A stretch of 17,222 nt of DNA, taken from positions 1 to 17,222 of the forward strand of contig JAGFXW010000022.1 of assembly GCA_017861495.1 (NCBI GenBank), read 5' to 3'. This document shows, piece after piece, positions 1 through 7,876 of the stretch (positions within the stretch are counted from its first letter, which is position 1; each line of letters opens with the position of its first letter). Both the position numbers and the translations under genes were made by a program. The notes under the pieces were generated by a model that was not told the origin of the DNA, did not search any database, and saw only the letters and a list, made by a program, of their open reading frames with translations. The stretch is from Bacillota bacterium (GTDB lineage: Bacteria; Bacillota_C; Negativicutes; CTSoil-072).

Positions 1-31
1 TGCCGTAACACCGACCGGGGGCTGTTTTCGG

Positions 32-178
32 CTATTTCTGGCAGGCTTGATTACCTACCGTGCACGACGTCTTGCAAGCAGATTGGCAAGAAGTCTGGCA
101 CTCGCCACACCCGCCGGTCTTGATTGTGTTCTGCAACGCGACTGTATTTACAGTCTGAATGTGTTTTGCTTTTTCCAT
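32..178 (-). CDS. SCIFF ranthipeptide precursor (six cysteines in forty-five residues)
   Basis: This encodes a 48-residue peptide beginning MEKAKHIQTVNTV. Its C-terminal half contains GGCGECQTSCQSACKTSC followed by TVGNQAC, with cysteines at residues 24, 27, 31, 35, 39 and 46. The spacing and residues match the SCIFF family of ribosomally made peptides, which are nearly universal in Clostridia. A dedicated radical-SAM/SPASM maturase cross-links the cysteines by thioether bonds to residues outside them (the ranthipeptide class). The ATG at 176-178 is preceded by a GGGAGGG ribosome site at 188-194. A promoter lies at 224-252. The maturase normally follows the precursor; here that position falls beyond base 1, so it cannot be seen. 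The biological role of SCIFF peptides is not firmly established. The family call is strong because the Cys core is essentially the consensus. Confidence 0.93.
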   Translation of the reverse strand: MEKAKHIQTVNTVALQNTIKTGGCGECQTSCQSACKTSCTVGNQACQK

Positions 179-223
179 CTGTTTGAACCCTCCCAACGTC
201 CTTCAATAACACTTATCTTCTAT

Positions 224-252
224 ATTGTATCTGTTTTTAACCTGAGAATCAA
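224..252 (-). promoter_or_regulatory. Sigma-A type promoter for the SCIFF peptide
   Basis: Reading the minus strand, TTGATT (-35, 247-252) is separated by exactly 17 bases from TACAAT (-10, 224-229). The peptide start lies about 45 bases downstream, which leaves a short leader. This suggests the peptide is transcribed independently of the secreted-protein gene upstream. Confidence 0.65.
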
Positions 253-314
253 GAAGTATTGCAAAAACCGTGCCAACCAATTGTGAAAACGTGAACTTAT
301 AGCATATGTACTGT

Positions 315-355
315 ACATTTTCCTTGGTTTTGCACAACGAAACCAAGGAAAATGT
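315..355. terminator. Perfect 16-bp inverted repeat downstream of the secreted-protein gene
   Basis: The arms 315-330 (ACATTTTCCTTGGTTT) and 340-355 are perfect reverse complements around a 9-base loop. The hairpin lies 21 bases past the stop of the minus-strand gene at 377 and before the SCIFF promoter, which is where a terminator would sit. However, no T tract follows on either strand, so it could instead be a transcript-stabilising hairpin or a protein-binding palindrome. Confidence 0.5.
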
Positions 356-376
356 GTAACGGGAACAACGGTAGCA

Positions 377-1450
377 TTATTTTGGCAATATCAACAGGCG
401 CACCGGCAAATTCGAAGCGCCGGGCGGACTGAACGTCAACCACAGCGATTGCCCGCCGTCAAAGGTACCGATCGGCGACAATTGCGGCTGGGGGCCGCGG
501 CCGAAAAACAAGCGGTTATCCGGAACCGGACAGGGCGCCTTGCTGACATAACGGTATTTTACACCCATCGCACCGGCAAATTCGCCGCCTAAAGGGTTCA
601 GGTATACCTGCAGTTTTCCGCTGTGCATGGACGGAATGTACAGATGGTACACCACGCCGTAATTTCCATAGTTGACCGTCGTACTGCCGTCGGTGGCATC
701 GGTTCCTTTTTGATACACATCGATCTTATTATCCGCCAAGGTAAGGGCTACCGGGCCATCCTCGACGGCATCGTACACTTTCTCCGGAATGAGCAGCCGG
801 TCTGGACCGGCAAACGTTCCCCGCAGCTTGTATTGGTCCGCCGGCAAGATTTTCAATTTTGCTGCGGTTTCTTCCACATCGGCAGCCAGGGGCATCATCA
901 TGACCTTTACTGTCAGCGGCCGGTCGGTTTGAAAATCATAAATCCCATTGAGCAGCATGTTCGGGCCCACGGATACGACGTTCAATACCGGCGCCAACAG
1001 CGCTGTACCATGGGCAGGAACATCCAGCAAATACAAGTTGTTGCCGGCCAGGTATTCCCGCTGGGCCTCCTTGCCGACAGCCAGGTAGTCAGCGCTGGGA
1101 CCGGCTATTCCATGCCGGCTTACCGTAACGCGGGCGGCCGTATTGGTATTGTTCGCCAATACCACCACAATTTTTTTGCGTTCCGTCGTTCCATTTACAT
1201 GGTGAAAAAACAACCGGACGCTGCCATTCACCGTATCCTGATACGTAATTCCATCCGCCGGTACCGTTTCCGGACTGTCGGATAACAATAGGTGGCCGTC
1301 TTGCAATGTCATGTTGACCGGCCATTCCGGCACTTTCACCAAATCAGCCGGCAAGCCGCCGGCCGCATTTCCAGCCGCATACACGGCGCCACTCTGTACT
1401 GTACCTACAAGCAGTGTCCAAACCAAAACCATCTTGCAAAACCATTTCAT
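377..1450 (-). CDS. Secreted protein of unknown function, 357 aa
   Basis: I do not recognise a named family. Residues 1-25 form a typical signal peptide: positive MKWFCK, a hydrophobic core, then AVYA with likely signal peptidase I cleavage after residue 25. This predicts export. The mature part has no further membrane segment and no repeated units. It is rich in alternating hydrophobic and polar stretches with many Gly, Pro and Asn, which suggests a beta-rich fold. The only cysteine after the signal region is near residue 310, so no disulfide or metal cluster is evident. The ATG at 1448-1450 is preceded by GGGAGGG at a good distance. It is the last minus-strand gene after the polysaccharide deacetylase, but 185 bases and a hairpin separate the two, so co-transcription is doubtful. 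An envelope role is inference from export alone. Confidence 0.8.
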   Translation of the reverse strand: MKWFCKMVLVWTLLVGTVQSGAVYAAGNAAGGLPADLVKVPEWPVNMTLQDGHLLLSDSPETVPADGITYQDTVNGSVRLFFHHVNGTTERKKIVVVLANNTNTAARVTVSRHGIAGPSADYLAVGKEAQREYLAGNNLYLLDVPAHGTALLAPVLNVVSVGPNMLLNGIYDFQTDRPLTVKVMMMPLAADVEETAAKLKILPADQYKLRGTFAGPDRLLIPEKVYDAVEDGPVALTLADNKIDVYQKGTDATDGSTTVNYGNYGVVYHLYIPSMHSGKLQVYLNPLGGEFAGAMGVKYRYVSKAPCPVPDNRLFFGRGPQPQLSPIGTFDGGQSLWLTFSPPGASNLPVRLLILPK

Positions 1451-1468
1451 TGTTTACCCTCCCAGATT

Positions 1469-1534
1469 AAAAAAACCGGTCTGCGCGAGAAAGGACAGGG
1501 GAACACGGGTTCTGTCCCCCTGCCCCTTTCTCGC
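1469..1534 (-). terminator. Hairpin plus T7 tract after the deacetylase gene (GGGACAGG-type palindrome, copy 1)
   Basis: The arms 1485-1494 (GCGAGAAAGG) and 1525-1534 pair perfectly. Inside them CAGGGG (1496-1501) pairs with CCCCTG (1517-1522), leaving small bulges. On the minus strand the stem is followed by eight bases and then seven T residues (1469-1475). This could end transcripts coming from the deacetylase gene. The core (GGGGGACAGAACCC in minus sense) resembles the palindrome at 13721-13750, so it also belongs to a dispersed repeat family. Confidence 0.5.
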
Positions 1535-1635
1535 TGCAAACCTCGCTGTTCCCAACACTTTAGTCTTTTTGAACAGCCTTTATTATTTGTTGCTGCCGAA
1601 CATAAAAGAATATACCTGTTTATACCCGATACAGA

Positions 1636-2409
1636 TCACAACCGGTTTTTGATAGTCTCGAACATATAATAAATTTCCGCCCGCAATAAGCGGACGCGTA
1701 ATTCCCAAAGTCCAAAACGGGGCTTGGGAACATTGACCCGGTGCAAACGGTACAGATCACTGCCCGGCGCGTTCAATCCCGGCGTCCCGGCACAAGCGCC
1801 GCGATAACCGGCCGCCTGTAACGCTGAAACCGTTTCCGCCGTAAATTTACCATACGGATACGCCAAAAAAGCAACCGGCAAACCCAATTCCCGTTCCAGC
1901 AACTGCTTTGACTCGGCGACCTCCCGGTATTGTCCGGCTTTGTCACTGTCGCTTAACGCCACATGGCTCATTGTATGGGACCCGATTTCCGTACCTCGTT
2001 CCTGCAAGGCGCGGATTTGGTCCCAGGACAAATATTGCCCCTGTCCGACCTGGCCGGCCACAACAAACACAGTTCCTTTCATGCCATGCTTTTCCATAAT
2101 CGGCAGCGCAATCAGATAATTATCATTGTAGCCGTCATCAAAAGTAATCACCACCGGCTTGGGCGGCAAAACGATTTTCCCGGCAAACCCATCCGCTAAT
2201 TCCTGCAGCGAAACTGCCGTATACCCTTTTTTCGCGAAATAATCCATTTGCCGGTCAAACTCTTCGGCCGAAACACTGTAACGGTCTTCCTCCGAACCCA
2301 CCATATGGTAAGCCAGGATCGGCACACCCAGCGGCGTCCGCCAAAAGCAGGCCAAAAATAATAAACCGGCCAGACCAACAGCCAGGCCAATTTTACGACA
2401 CCGGTTCAT
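1636..2409 (-). CDS. Membrane-anchored polysaccharide deacetylase (NodB/CE4 family)
   Basis: The 257-residue product has one N-terminal membrane segment (about residues 7-24, KIGLAVGLAGLLFLACFW), followed by an extracytoplasmic NodB homology domain. The CE4 metal and catalytic motifs are present: TFDDGY at 89-94, SHTMSH at 144-149, and YPYG at 184-187. The family removes N- or O-acetyl groups from cell-wall or capsular polysaccharides using a divalent metal. The substrate cannot be told from sequence. I chose the ATG at 2407-2409, preceded by GGAGG and GAAGGAAG. A longer reading from a TTG at 2439 would add ten residues but has no good ribosome site. The chosen start overlaps the whiA stop by 17 bases, so translational coupling to whiA is likely. 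Confidence 0.9.
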   Translation of the reverse strand: MNRCRKIGLAVGLAGLLFLACFWRTPLGVPILAYHMVGSEEDRYSVSAEEFDRQMDYFAKKGYTAVSLQELADGFAGKIVLPPKPVVITFDDGYNDNYLIALPIMEKHGMKGTVFVVAGQVGQGQYLSWDQIRALQERGTEIGSHTMSHVALSDSDKAGQYREVAESKQLLERELGLPVAFLAYPYGKFTAETVSALQAAGYRGACAGTPGLNAPGSDLYRLHRVNVPKPRFGLWELRVRLLRAEIYYMFETIKNRL

Positions 2410-3349
2410 TGCTTCCTTCAGCCTCCATTTCGTCAGCAATCCGTTCCAACTTGCGCAAACGGTGGTTCATGCCTGATTTTCCTATTCTTCCGCCTAATAA
2501 GTCAACCAACTCCTGCAAGGTGGCTTCCGGATAGGACAAACGGATTTCCGCCGCTTCGCGCAGAGTATGCGGCAACGTATCCAGGCCTTTTTCCTGGACA
2601 ATCCGCCGTATCTTCTCGATCTGCCGCACAGAGGCATTGACTGTTTTCTGCAAATTTGCTGTTTCACAATTTACCAAACGGTTCACCTGGTTGCGCATAT
2701 CCTTGACCACCCGGATGTTTTCGAACTGCAGCAAGGCATCATGGGCGCCAATCACCTGCAAAAAAGTGGTGATGGCATCGCCATCTTTCAAATAAACAAT
2801 CGTTTCGTTTTTCCGGTCCGTCATCCGGGCCGCCAAGCCGAACGCTTTCATGGCCCAAACCAAGGTTTCCGCAAAATTGCCGCTTTCGGTTACCAGTTCC
2901 AGATGATAATTGCCCTCCGGCTTGTTGACCGAACCGCCGCCGAGAAAAGCGCCGCGCAAATAAGAACGCCGGCAGCAAGGCCGGCGCAGCATACTGCGGT
3001 CGGAAGCTACATTCAAATGTTCTCCCTGGAGCAGGCCCAGCTGTGATAAAAGTTCGCTGACCAACGGGGCCGGAACTACTTTGATCACGTACGCAATCCG
3101 TTTCTTCAGCCGCCGGCCGCGGCTGACCAAAACTTCCGTCCGCAAATTGAAGCTCCGTTTGATCAAAGTCAGGACTTTCCGCGCTACGGCCGGGTTTTCC
3201 GTCTTGAAATTAATGCCGGGATAGCCACGGCCGCTAATCAGTATCGTTCCGCCCATCCGCATCAACGCCGTCAATTCCGCCATCTGACAACATTCGTCCT
3301 CAACCGGTATGCGCGCCAATTCATTTTTTACATCCGTTGCAAATGACAT
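2393..3349 (-). CDS. whiA: WhiA family DNA-binding protein / sporulation-division regulator
   Basis: The 318-residue protein begins MSFATDVKNELARIP. It has the degenerate LAGLIDADG homing-endonuclease-like fold of WhiA (RGAFLGGGSVNKP at about residues 132-144) and a C-terminal helix-turn-helix (roughly 265-305, including YPEATLQELVDLLG). WhiA proteins bind DNA and influence cell division, chromosome segregation and, in actinomycetes, sporulation gene expression. In Firmicutes whiA follows rapZ and yvcK, as here. The start was set at the ATG 3347-3349, because AAGGAG lies eight bases upstream. The longer in-frame GTG at 3358 sits inside that ribosome site and is unlikely to be used. The gap to yvcK is 26 bases, consistent with one operon. 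Confidence 0.96.
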   Translation of the reverse strand: MSFATDVKNELARIPVEDECCQMAELTALMRMGGTILISGRGYPGINFKTENPAVARKVLTLIKRSFNLRTEVLVSRGRRLKKRIAYVIKVVPAPLVSELLSQLGLLQGEHLNVASDRSMLRRPCCRRSYLRGAFLGGGSVNKPEGNYHLELVTESGNFAETLVWAMKAFGLAARMTDRKNETIVYLKDGDAITTFLQVIGAHDALLQFENIRVVKDMRNQVNRLVNCETANLQKTVNASVRQIEKIRRIVQEKGLDTLPHTLREAAEIRLSYPEATLQELVDLLGGRIGKSGMNHRLRKLERIADEMEAEGSNEPVS

Positions 3350-3375
3350 TCCGTTCACTCCTTGAGGGGCAACGC

Positions 3376-4740
3376 CTATTCCCCAGCCTTCCCGCCGGTC
3401 TTTTTTTGCTCCGCCAGCAAATAATAGTCCAAAAACCGGACGCGTTCGGCATGCGGTTTGTGATCATAAGCCATCGTCAAAATCGCCCGCGACAACCGCA
3501 GCGGATCATGGCGGATCAAGTTCTCTTCACTGATAATCCGTCGTTTAACCGCCCTCACGCCCAGCGTCTCGATTGCCTCTACATCCGCCGCAACCGGATA
3601 CGCCCCTTTTTCCGCATACTGGGCCTGAAGCTGGGGATCAATTTTCTGGTCATTCACCAAAGCATAATCAATGACTCCCTCGCCCACATGGTTCAAGACA
3701 GCCGCAACATGCTGGGATGCCGAATAACCATCTGTTTCTCCCGGCTGGGTCATGACATTGCAAACATATACTTTAAGCGCCCCACTCGCCCGCAGGGCAT
3801 CCGCAATCCCTTTCACCAAGAGGTTCGGCAACACGCTCGTATACAGGCTGCCCGGTCCAATAACCACCAATTCCGCGTCCTGGATCGCCTCAAGGGCGGT
3901 CTTCACCGGCTCCGCATCAGCCGGACTGATAAACACCCGGCGAATTGGTTTTCCCGTTGTAGGAATTCGGGATTCTCCCTCTACAACCGTACCGTCCATC
4001 ATTTCCGCCGACAAGCGGATATGCTGCGTGGAAGCAGGCAATACACGGCCCCGAACCGCCAAAACCTTGCTCGATTCCTTCAGGGCCAATTCCACATCGC
4101 CCAAGATCTCCGTCATTGCGGCGATGAACAAATTGCCGAAGTTATGGCCGGCCAACCCGCCGGCACCGCCGAACCGGTGTTGAAACAACTTCTCCATCAG
4201 CGGTTCCGTATCGGCCAAAGCAACCAGGCAATTCCGCAGATCACCCGGCGGAATAATATTAAAATCCTCGCGCAGGCGGCCGGAAGAACCGCCATCATCC
4301 GCCACGGTCACAATCGCCGTGATGTTGCTGGTTACGCTTTTCAAGCCCCGGAGCAGCACAGATAACCCCGTTCCGCCACCAATTACCACGATGGACGGTC
4401 CGCGGTTTAATTTTCGTTTTTGAAAAATAAGGTCAACCAAATTATCCGATCCTTCCGGCACCAATACACTAATGACCGAGCGGATAATCTTTTTCGTCGC
4501 CAACATCATGATGATGATCCCGGCCACCAGGATCACAGCGCCAAAAATAACCGTCGCCGTATAACTATACGTACCCGTAACCTGATAAGTAAACCGGAAA
4601 ATGCTTTCTTCAATAAACCCCAGATATTTATAGTTGAAAACGATTGCAATGCCCAGACTGCCTAAAATAACCCCGACGGCAAATAACGACAGCCAGCGTT
4701 TAAATCGCATACCCGGATATAGCCATTTAATAAAATGCAT
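3376..4740 (-). CDS. yvcK: YvcK/CofD-like gluconeogenesis factor with N-terminal membrane segments
   Basis: The 454-residue protein has the YvcK (UPF0052, CofD-like) domain starting near residue 115: VVIGGGTGLSVLLRG at 118-132 and VADDGGSSGRLR at 146-157. The first is the nucleotide-sugar or phosphate loop of the family. YvcK proteins are needed for growth on gluconeogenic carbon sources and for normal cell shape; in Bacillus and relatives they bind UDP-GlcNAc. This copy also carries two predicted membrane helices before the domain (about 17-36 and 62-81), absent from B. subtilis YvcK, so it is likely tethered to the inner face of the membrane. It lies 33 bases after rapZ and 26 before whiA, the conserved Firmicutes order. 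Confidence 0.96.
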   Translation of the reverse strand: MHFIKWLYPGMRFKRWLSLFAVGVILGSLGIAIVFNYKYLGFIEESIFRFTYQVTGTYSYTATVIFGAVILVAGIIIMMLATKKIIRSVISVLVPEGSDNLVDLIFQKRKLNRGPSIVVIGGGTGLSVLLRGLKSVTSNITAIVTVADDGGSSGRLREDFNIIPPGDLRNCLVALADTEPLMEKLFQHRFGGAGGLAGHNFGNLFIAAMTEILGDVELALKESSKVLAVRGRVLPASTQHIRLSAEMMDGTVVEGESRIPTTGKPIRRVFISPADAEPVKTALEAIQDAELVVIGPGSLYTSVLPNLLVKGIADALRASGALKVYVCNVMTQPGETDGYSASQHVAAVLNHVGEGVIDYALVNDQKIDPQLQAQYAEKGAYPVAADVEAIETLGVRAVKRRIISEENLIRHDPLRLSRAILTMAYDHKPHAERVRFLDYYLLAEQKKTGGKAGE

Positions 4741-4773
4741 GTGTCACACACCCCAGCCTCTTGCCAACACCGT

Positions 4774-5670
4774 TCATTCTTTGCTTGTTTCTTGAATCGC
4801 ATGGATATTCTTCGGAATATCCCGATGTTCTACATTTACTTTATAGCCCTTGTTTCGTAGATTTTCAAAAATTTTATCAGCAATAAAAACAGAACGATGC
4901 AGTCCGCCGGTACAGCCTATCGCAATAACAAGCTGGCTCTTCCCTTCCTTGATGTAATTTGGCACGAGAAAATCGATCAGGCCATCCAACTTCTCCATAA
5001 ATTGCTTCGTAATCGGCCATTTCCAGATGTACTCCGCTACTTCCGGCGTGCGGCCGCTCTTGCAGCGAAGCGAATCGACATAAAACGGATTCGGCAGAAA
5101 CCGCACATCAAACACCATATCGGCATCGATCGGCATCCCGAATTTAAAGCCAAACGATAATACCGTGATGCTCATCCGCTCATACTCGTGTTCGCCGGCG
5201 AACAAATCGGCGATTTTACTTTTCAATTCTGCCGTAGACAGCGCCGATGTGTCAATGATATGCGTCGCCCGCCCACGGATCATTTCCAACCGTTCCCGTT
5301 CCCGGGTAATTCCTTCGCTGACCCGTCCATGCAGCGCGAGCGGATGCCTGCGACGGCTTTCCTTATAGCGACGAATCAAAGTTTCATCCGAAGCTTCAAG
5401 AAACAGTACTTCATACAAATGTCCCTGTTTCTCCATTTGCTCCAGGACCTGAATTAAGGTATTAAAAAATTCACCGCCGCGAATATCCACCACCAAGGCG
5501 ATTTTACTGACGCGTCCCCCCGACTGCGCACAAATTTCGGCAAATTTCGGGATCAGCATTGGCGGTATATTATCCACGCAAAAATAACCCAAATCCTCCA
5601 TCGCCCGCGCAACCTGGGTTTTTCCTGCGCCGGACAAGCCTGTTATAATTACCAAACGAAAATTTTCCAT
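4774..5670 (-). CDS. rapZ: RapZ / YvcJ nucleotide-binding RNase adapter protein
   Basis: The 298-residue product has a Walker A motif GLSGAGKT at residues 11-18 and the family's C-terminal signature CTGGLHRS at 253-260. The C-terminal half of E. coli RapZ senses glucosamine-6-phosphate and guides RNase E to a small RNA; the B. subtilis homologue YvcJ hydrolyses GTP and affects competence. The first function is established only in enterobacteria, so here it should be read as family membership. The start ATG (5668-5670) has AAGGTG six to seven bases upstream. It lies 40 bases after glycerate kinase and leads into yvcK, forming the conserved cluster. Confidence 0.96.
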   Translation of the reverse strand: MENFRLVIITGLSGAGKTQVARAMEDLGYFCVDNIPPMLIPKFAEICAQSGGRVSKIALVVDIRGGEFFNTLIQVLEQMEKQGHLYEVLFLEASDETLIRRYKESRRRHPLALHGRVSEGITRERERLEMIRGRATHIIDTSALSTAELKSKIADLFAGEHEYERMSITVLSFGFKFGMPIDADMVFDVRFLPNPFYVDSLRCKSGRTPEVAEYIWKWPITKQFMEKLDGLIDFLVPNYIKEGKSQLVIAIGCTGGLHRSVFIADKIFENLRNKGYKVNVEHRDIPKNIHAIQETSKE

Positions 5671-5710
5671 TTTATCACCTTATTTAACGCCAAATATTCC
5701 CATCGGAAGC

Positions 5711-6856
5711 CTACCGCTTCAATCCCATCCCAATTTTCAACAGCCGGCAAATTTGCTCTGCAGTCTTTGTTACCAAGGCCGGCCCCTCTTTCATACACTC
5801 GTCCAATGGCATCGGCTGGGGCACCACGCTGAAAATCGCATCGATACCCTCCGTCAAAACATGTTCAGCCCCCGGTCCCAAACCACCGGATAAGCACACC
5901 ACTGGAACGCCAAATTGTTTTGCCACCTTCGCCACTCCAACCGGCGCCTTGCCAAACGCAGTTTGGAAATCAGTCCGGCCTTCCCCGGTAAAGACAAGAT
6001 CCGCCTTGGCCGCCATATCGGAAAACCCGGCCGCTTCCAACACAATCTCGACTCCCGGCCGCAGTTGCGCGTTCGAGAAAAACATCAATCCGGCGCCCAA
6101 ACCACCGGCAGCTCCTGCCCCCGGCAATTCAGCCACCTCTTTGCCAGTTGCTTCGGTTGCCCGCTCGGCAAAAACAGCCAATGCGGCATCCAATTCGACA
6201 ATCATTTCCGGAGTGGCGCCTTTTTGCGGACCATACACTGCCGAAGCGCCCCGCGGGCCGCACAGCGGATTATCCACATCACACGCGACCAAAATTTCAG
6301 TCCCGGCCAATCGGGGATCCAGTCCCAAAATATCGACCCGGGCCAAATTTTTCAGGGCCGCGCCGCCTTCCGGCAATTCGTTGCCGTTGTGGTCGAAAAA
6401 CCGCGCTCCCAGCGCTTTGGCCATACCCATGCCGCCGTCATTGGTTGCGCTGCCGCCAATGCCGATAATGATTTTTTTCACGCCGCGGTCTAACGCCGCA
6501 TGCATCAACTGTCCAGTCCCGTATGTCGTTGTTATGCGCGGATCAAGACGGTCTTTCGGAACCAGCGGCAGTCCGGAAGCGGCGGCCATCTCGATCACAG
6601 CCGTTTCCTTATCGCCTAAAATTCCCCAATGCGCTTGCAAGGGATCTCCCAATGGACCGATGACTTCCTGGGTGATAATCTCGCCGCCGGTTATCTCCAC
6701 CAGGGCCACAACCGTGCCCTCGCCTCCGTCCGCGATGGGGGCCTTGAGCACTTCCGCGGCCGGAAACACCGCTTTAATGCCTTGCTCCATCGCTTCTGCC
6801 ACGCCTATGGCTGAAATACTGCCCTTATACGAGTCAGGCGCTACTATAAAACGCAT
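5711..6856 (-). CDS. glxK: Glycerate 2-kinase (GlxK/GarK family)
   Basis: The 381-residue protein matches glycerate kinase type 1 throughout its length: MRFIVAPDSYKGSISA at the start, IADGGEGT at 41-48, and IGGSATNDGGMGMAKALG at 133-150. The length is normal for the family. It phosphorylates D-glycerate with ATP, giving 2-phosphoglycerate (a few members give 3-phosphoglycerate), which enters lower glycolysis or gluconeogenesis. The ATG at 6854-6856 follows GGAGGCGGTAAC, a clear ribosome site. It lies between the HAD phosphatase (57 bases upstream) and rapZ (40 bases downstream). No glycerate-producing gene is present in the window, so the glycerate source is unknown. Confidence 0.95.
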   Translation of the reverse strand: MRFIVAPDSYKGSISAIGVAEAMEQGIKAVFPAAEVLKAPIADGGEGTVVALVEITGGEIITQEVIGPLGDPLQAHWGILGDKETAVIEMAAASGLPLVPKDRLDPRITTTYGTGQLMHAALDRGVKKIIIGIGGSATNDGGMGMAKALGARFFDHNGNELPEGGAALKNLARVDILGLDPRLAGTEILVACDVDNPLCGPRGASAVYGPQKGATPEMIVELDAALAVFAERATEATGKEVAELPGAGAAGGLGAGLMFFSNAQLRPGVEIVLEAAGFSDMAAKADLVFTGEGRTDFQTAFGKAPVGVAKVAKQFGVPVVCLSGGLGPGAEHVLTEGIDAIFSVVPQPMPLDECMKEGPALVTKTAEQICRLLKIGMGLKR

Positions 6857-6913
6857 GTTACCGCCTCCTTAATTTTGGTAAGGCTGTTTTGGGGCAACAC
6901 TCTATTCGCTGGC

Positions 6914-7717
6914 TTACCCTTCGCCCAGCACATATTTTTCAATCGCCAGAGCCACTCCATCGCCATTATTGTCTGCCGTTACAACCTGCGCCGCGGCTTT
7001 AGCAGCCGGCCGTGCGTTCCCCATCGCCACGCCAAGCCCGGCGTAGCGCAGCATCTCGACATCATTGCCGGAATCGCCGATCGCCATAACTTCCTCCCGC
7101 GCGATGCCGTACTGTTCCGCCACAAACGATAAGGCCCTCGCCTTATTCACCGCAGGGTGCACCATCTCCAAAAAAACCGTTTTCGAGCTGGCCGTACATA
7201 AGCGGTTGCCAAACTTCTTCGCGACGGCCGCCCCCATCTCCTGCACAAAATCACTGTCGGCCATGCCAAGAATTTTTGTCGGCGCCTGGTCGCAGGTAAA
7301 CAGGCGTTCTCCAACCGGTACGGCAGTAACACCGGCATAATCGGCATAAGCCTGCGCTTTTTCGGATAACGATTCTACATACAGGACATCGTCAACATAC
7401 GCCTGCACATACCAATTTTGTTCCCGGAAAAACCCCAGCACTTCCTGGGCCAAATCAACCGGCACCGGTTGATGGAATAGCGTTTCCCCGGATTTCCACG
7501 ATTTCACCAAGCCGCCGTTGTAGACAACCAGGGGGGCATCGATGCCCAGCATCTCCGCATACGGGCGGGCCGAACAGTACATCCGTCCGGTGGCAATTGT
7601 GACCAAAACCCCTTGTTCCGCCGCCTTGCGGATTGCCTCACAATTCCGGAACGAAATCTGCCTGTCATCATTCAACAACGTATCATCCATATCCAATGCA
7701 ATTAATTTTACAGCCAT
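6914..7717 (-). CDS. Cof-type HAD-IIB family hydrolase (sugar-phosphate phosphatase-like)
   Basis: The 267-residue protein has all four HAD motifs: DMDDTLLND with nucleophile D9 and acid D11, ATGR at 42-45, lysine K192, and GDSGNDVEML at 214-223. The insert between motifs II and III is the type IIB cap, and the size is typical of Cof/YidA-like phosphatases. These are cytoplasmic, Mg-dependent and usually promiscuous toward sugar phosphates or flavin nucleotides, so no precise substrate is claimed. The ATG at 7715-7717 has AGGAGGC upstream. It is the first gene of the minus-strand series leading into glycerate kinase. Hairpin repeat A lies about 50 bases upstream of the start. Confidence 0.93.
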   Translation of the reverse strand: MAVKLIALDMDDTLLNDDRQISFRNCEAIRKAAEQGVLVTIATGRMYCSARPYAEMLGIDAPLVVYNGGLVKSWKSGETLFHQPVPVDLAQEVLGFFREQNWYVQAYVDDVLYVESLSEKAQAYADYAGVTAVPVGERLFTCDQAPTKILGMADSDFVQEMGAAVAKKFGNRLCTASSKTVFLEMVHPAVNKARALSFVAEQYGIAREEVMAIGDSGNDVEMLRYAGLGVAMGNARPAAKAAAQVVTADNNGDGVALAIEKYVLGEG

Positions 7718-7767
7718 ACTTGCCTCCTATCGGTCATTCACTATGAGTGCGTCAGTTATTAAATCTA

Positions 7768-7845
7768 CGGTGTTCGGTCAGGTAAAAACAACGCTTCGAC
7801 TCTAGCGCTTGACCTCAGCTTATGTTTTTACCTGACCGAACACCG
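7768..7845. repeat. Long hairpin with conserved tip motif (element A)
   Basis: The arms 7768-7790 and 7823-7845 are perfect 23-bp reverse complements around a 32-base loop. The tip AACGCTTCGAC (7790-7800) and TAGCGCTTGACCTCAGCTT (7803-7821) recurs with few changes in element B (13356-13387) and, inverted and split by an insert, in element C. The arm sequences themselves are unrelated between copies. It sits between the holin terminator and the HAD gene. The nature of the element (structured RNA, terminator decoration or mobile element) is unknown. Confidence 0.85.
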
Positions 7846-7876
7846 CAATGAAAACAAATTTGCTCTGGTTAGCAAG

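Noticed and set aside
47..286. Plus-strand open frame of 79 codons
   Set aside because: It lies antisense over the SCIFF peptide and its promoter, has no ribosome site, and its composition does not look like a protein.
3337..4365. Plus-strand open frame of 342 codons
   Set aside because: It is antisense to yvcK, which is intact and clearly conserved.
5949..6872. Long plus-strand open frame (307 codons)
   Set aside because: It is antisense to the complete glycerate kinase; the Ser/Pro/Ala-rich translation is typical of a shadow of a GC-rich gene.
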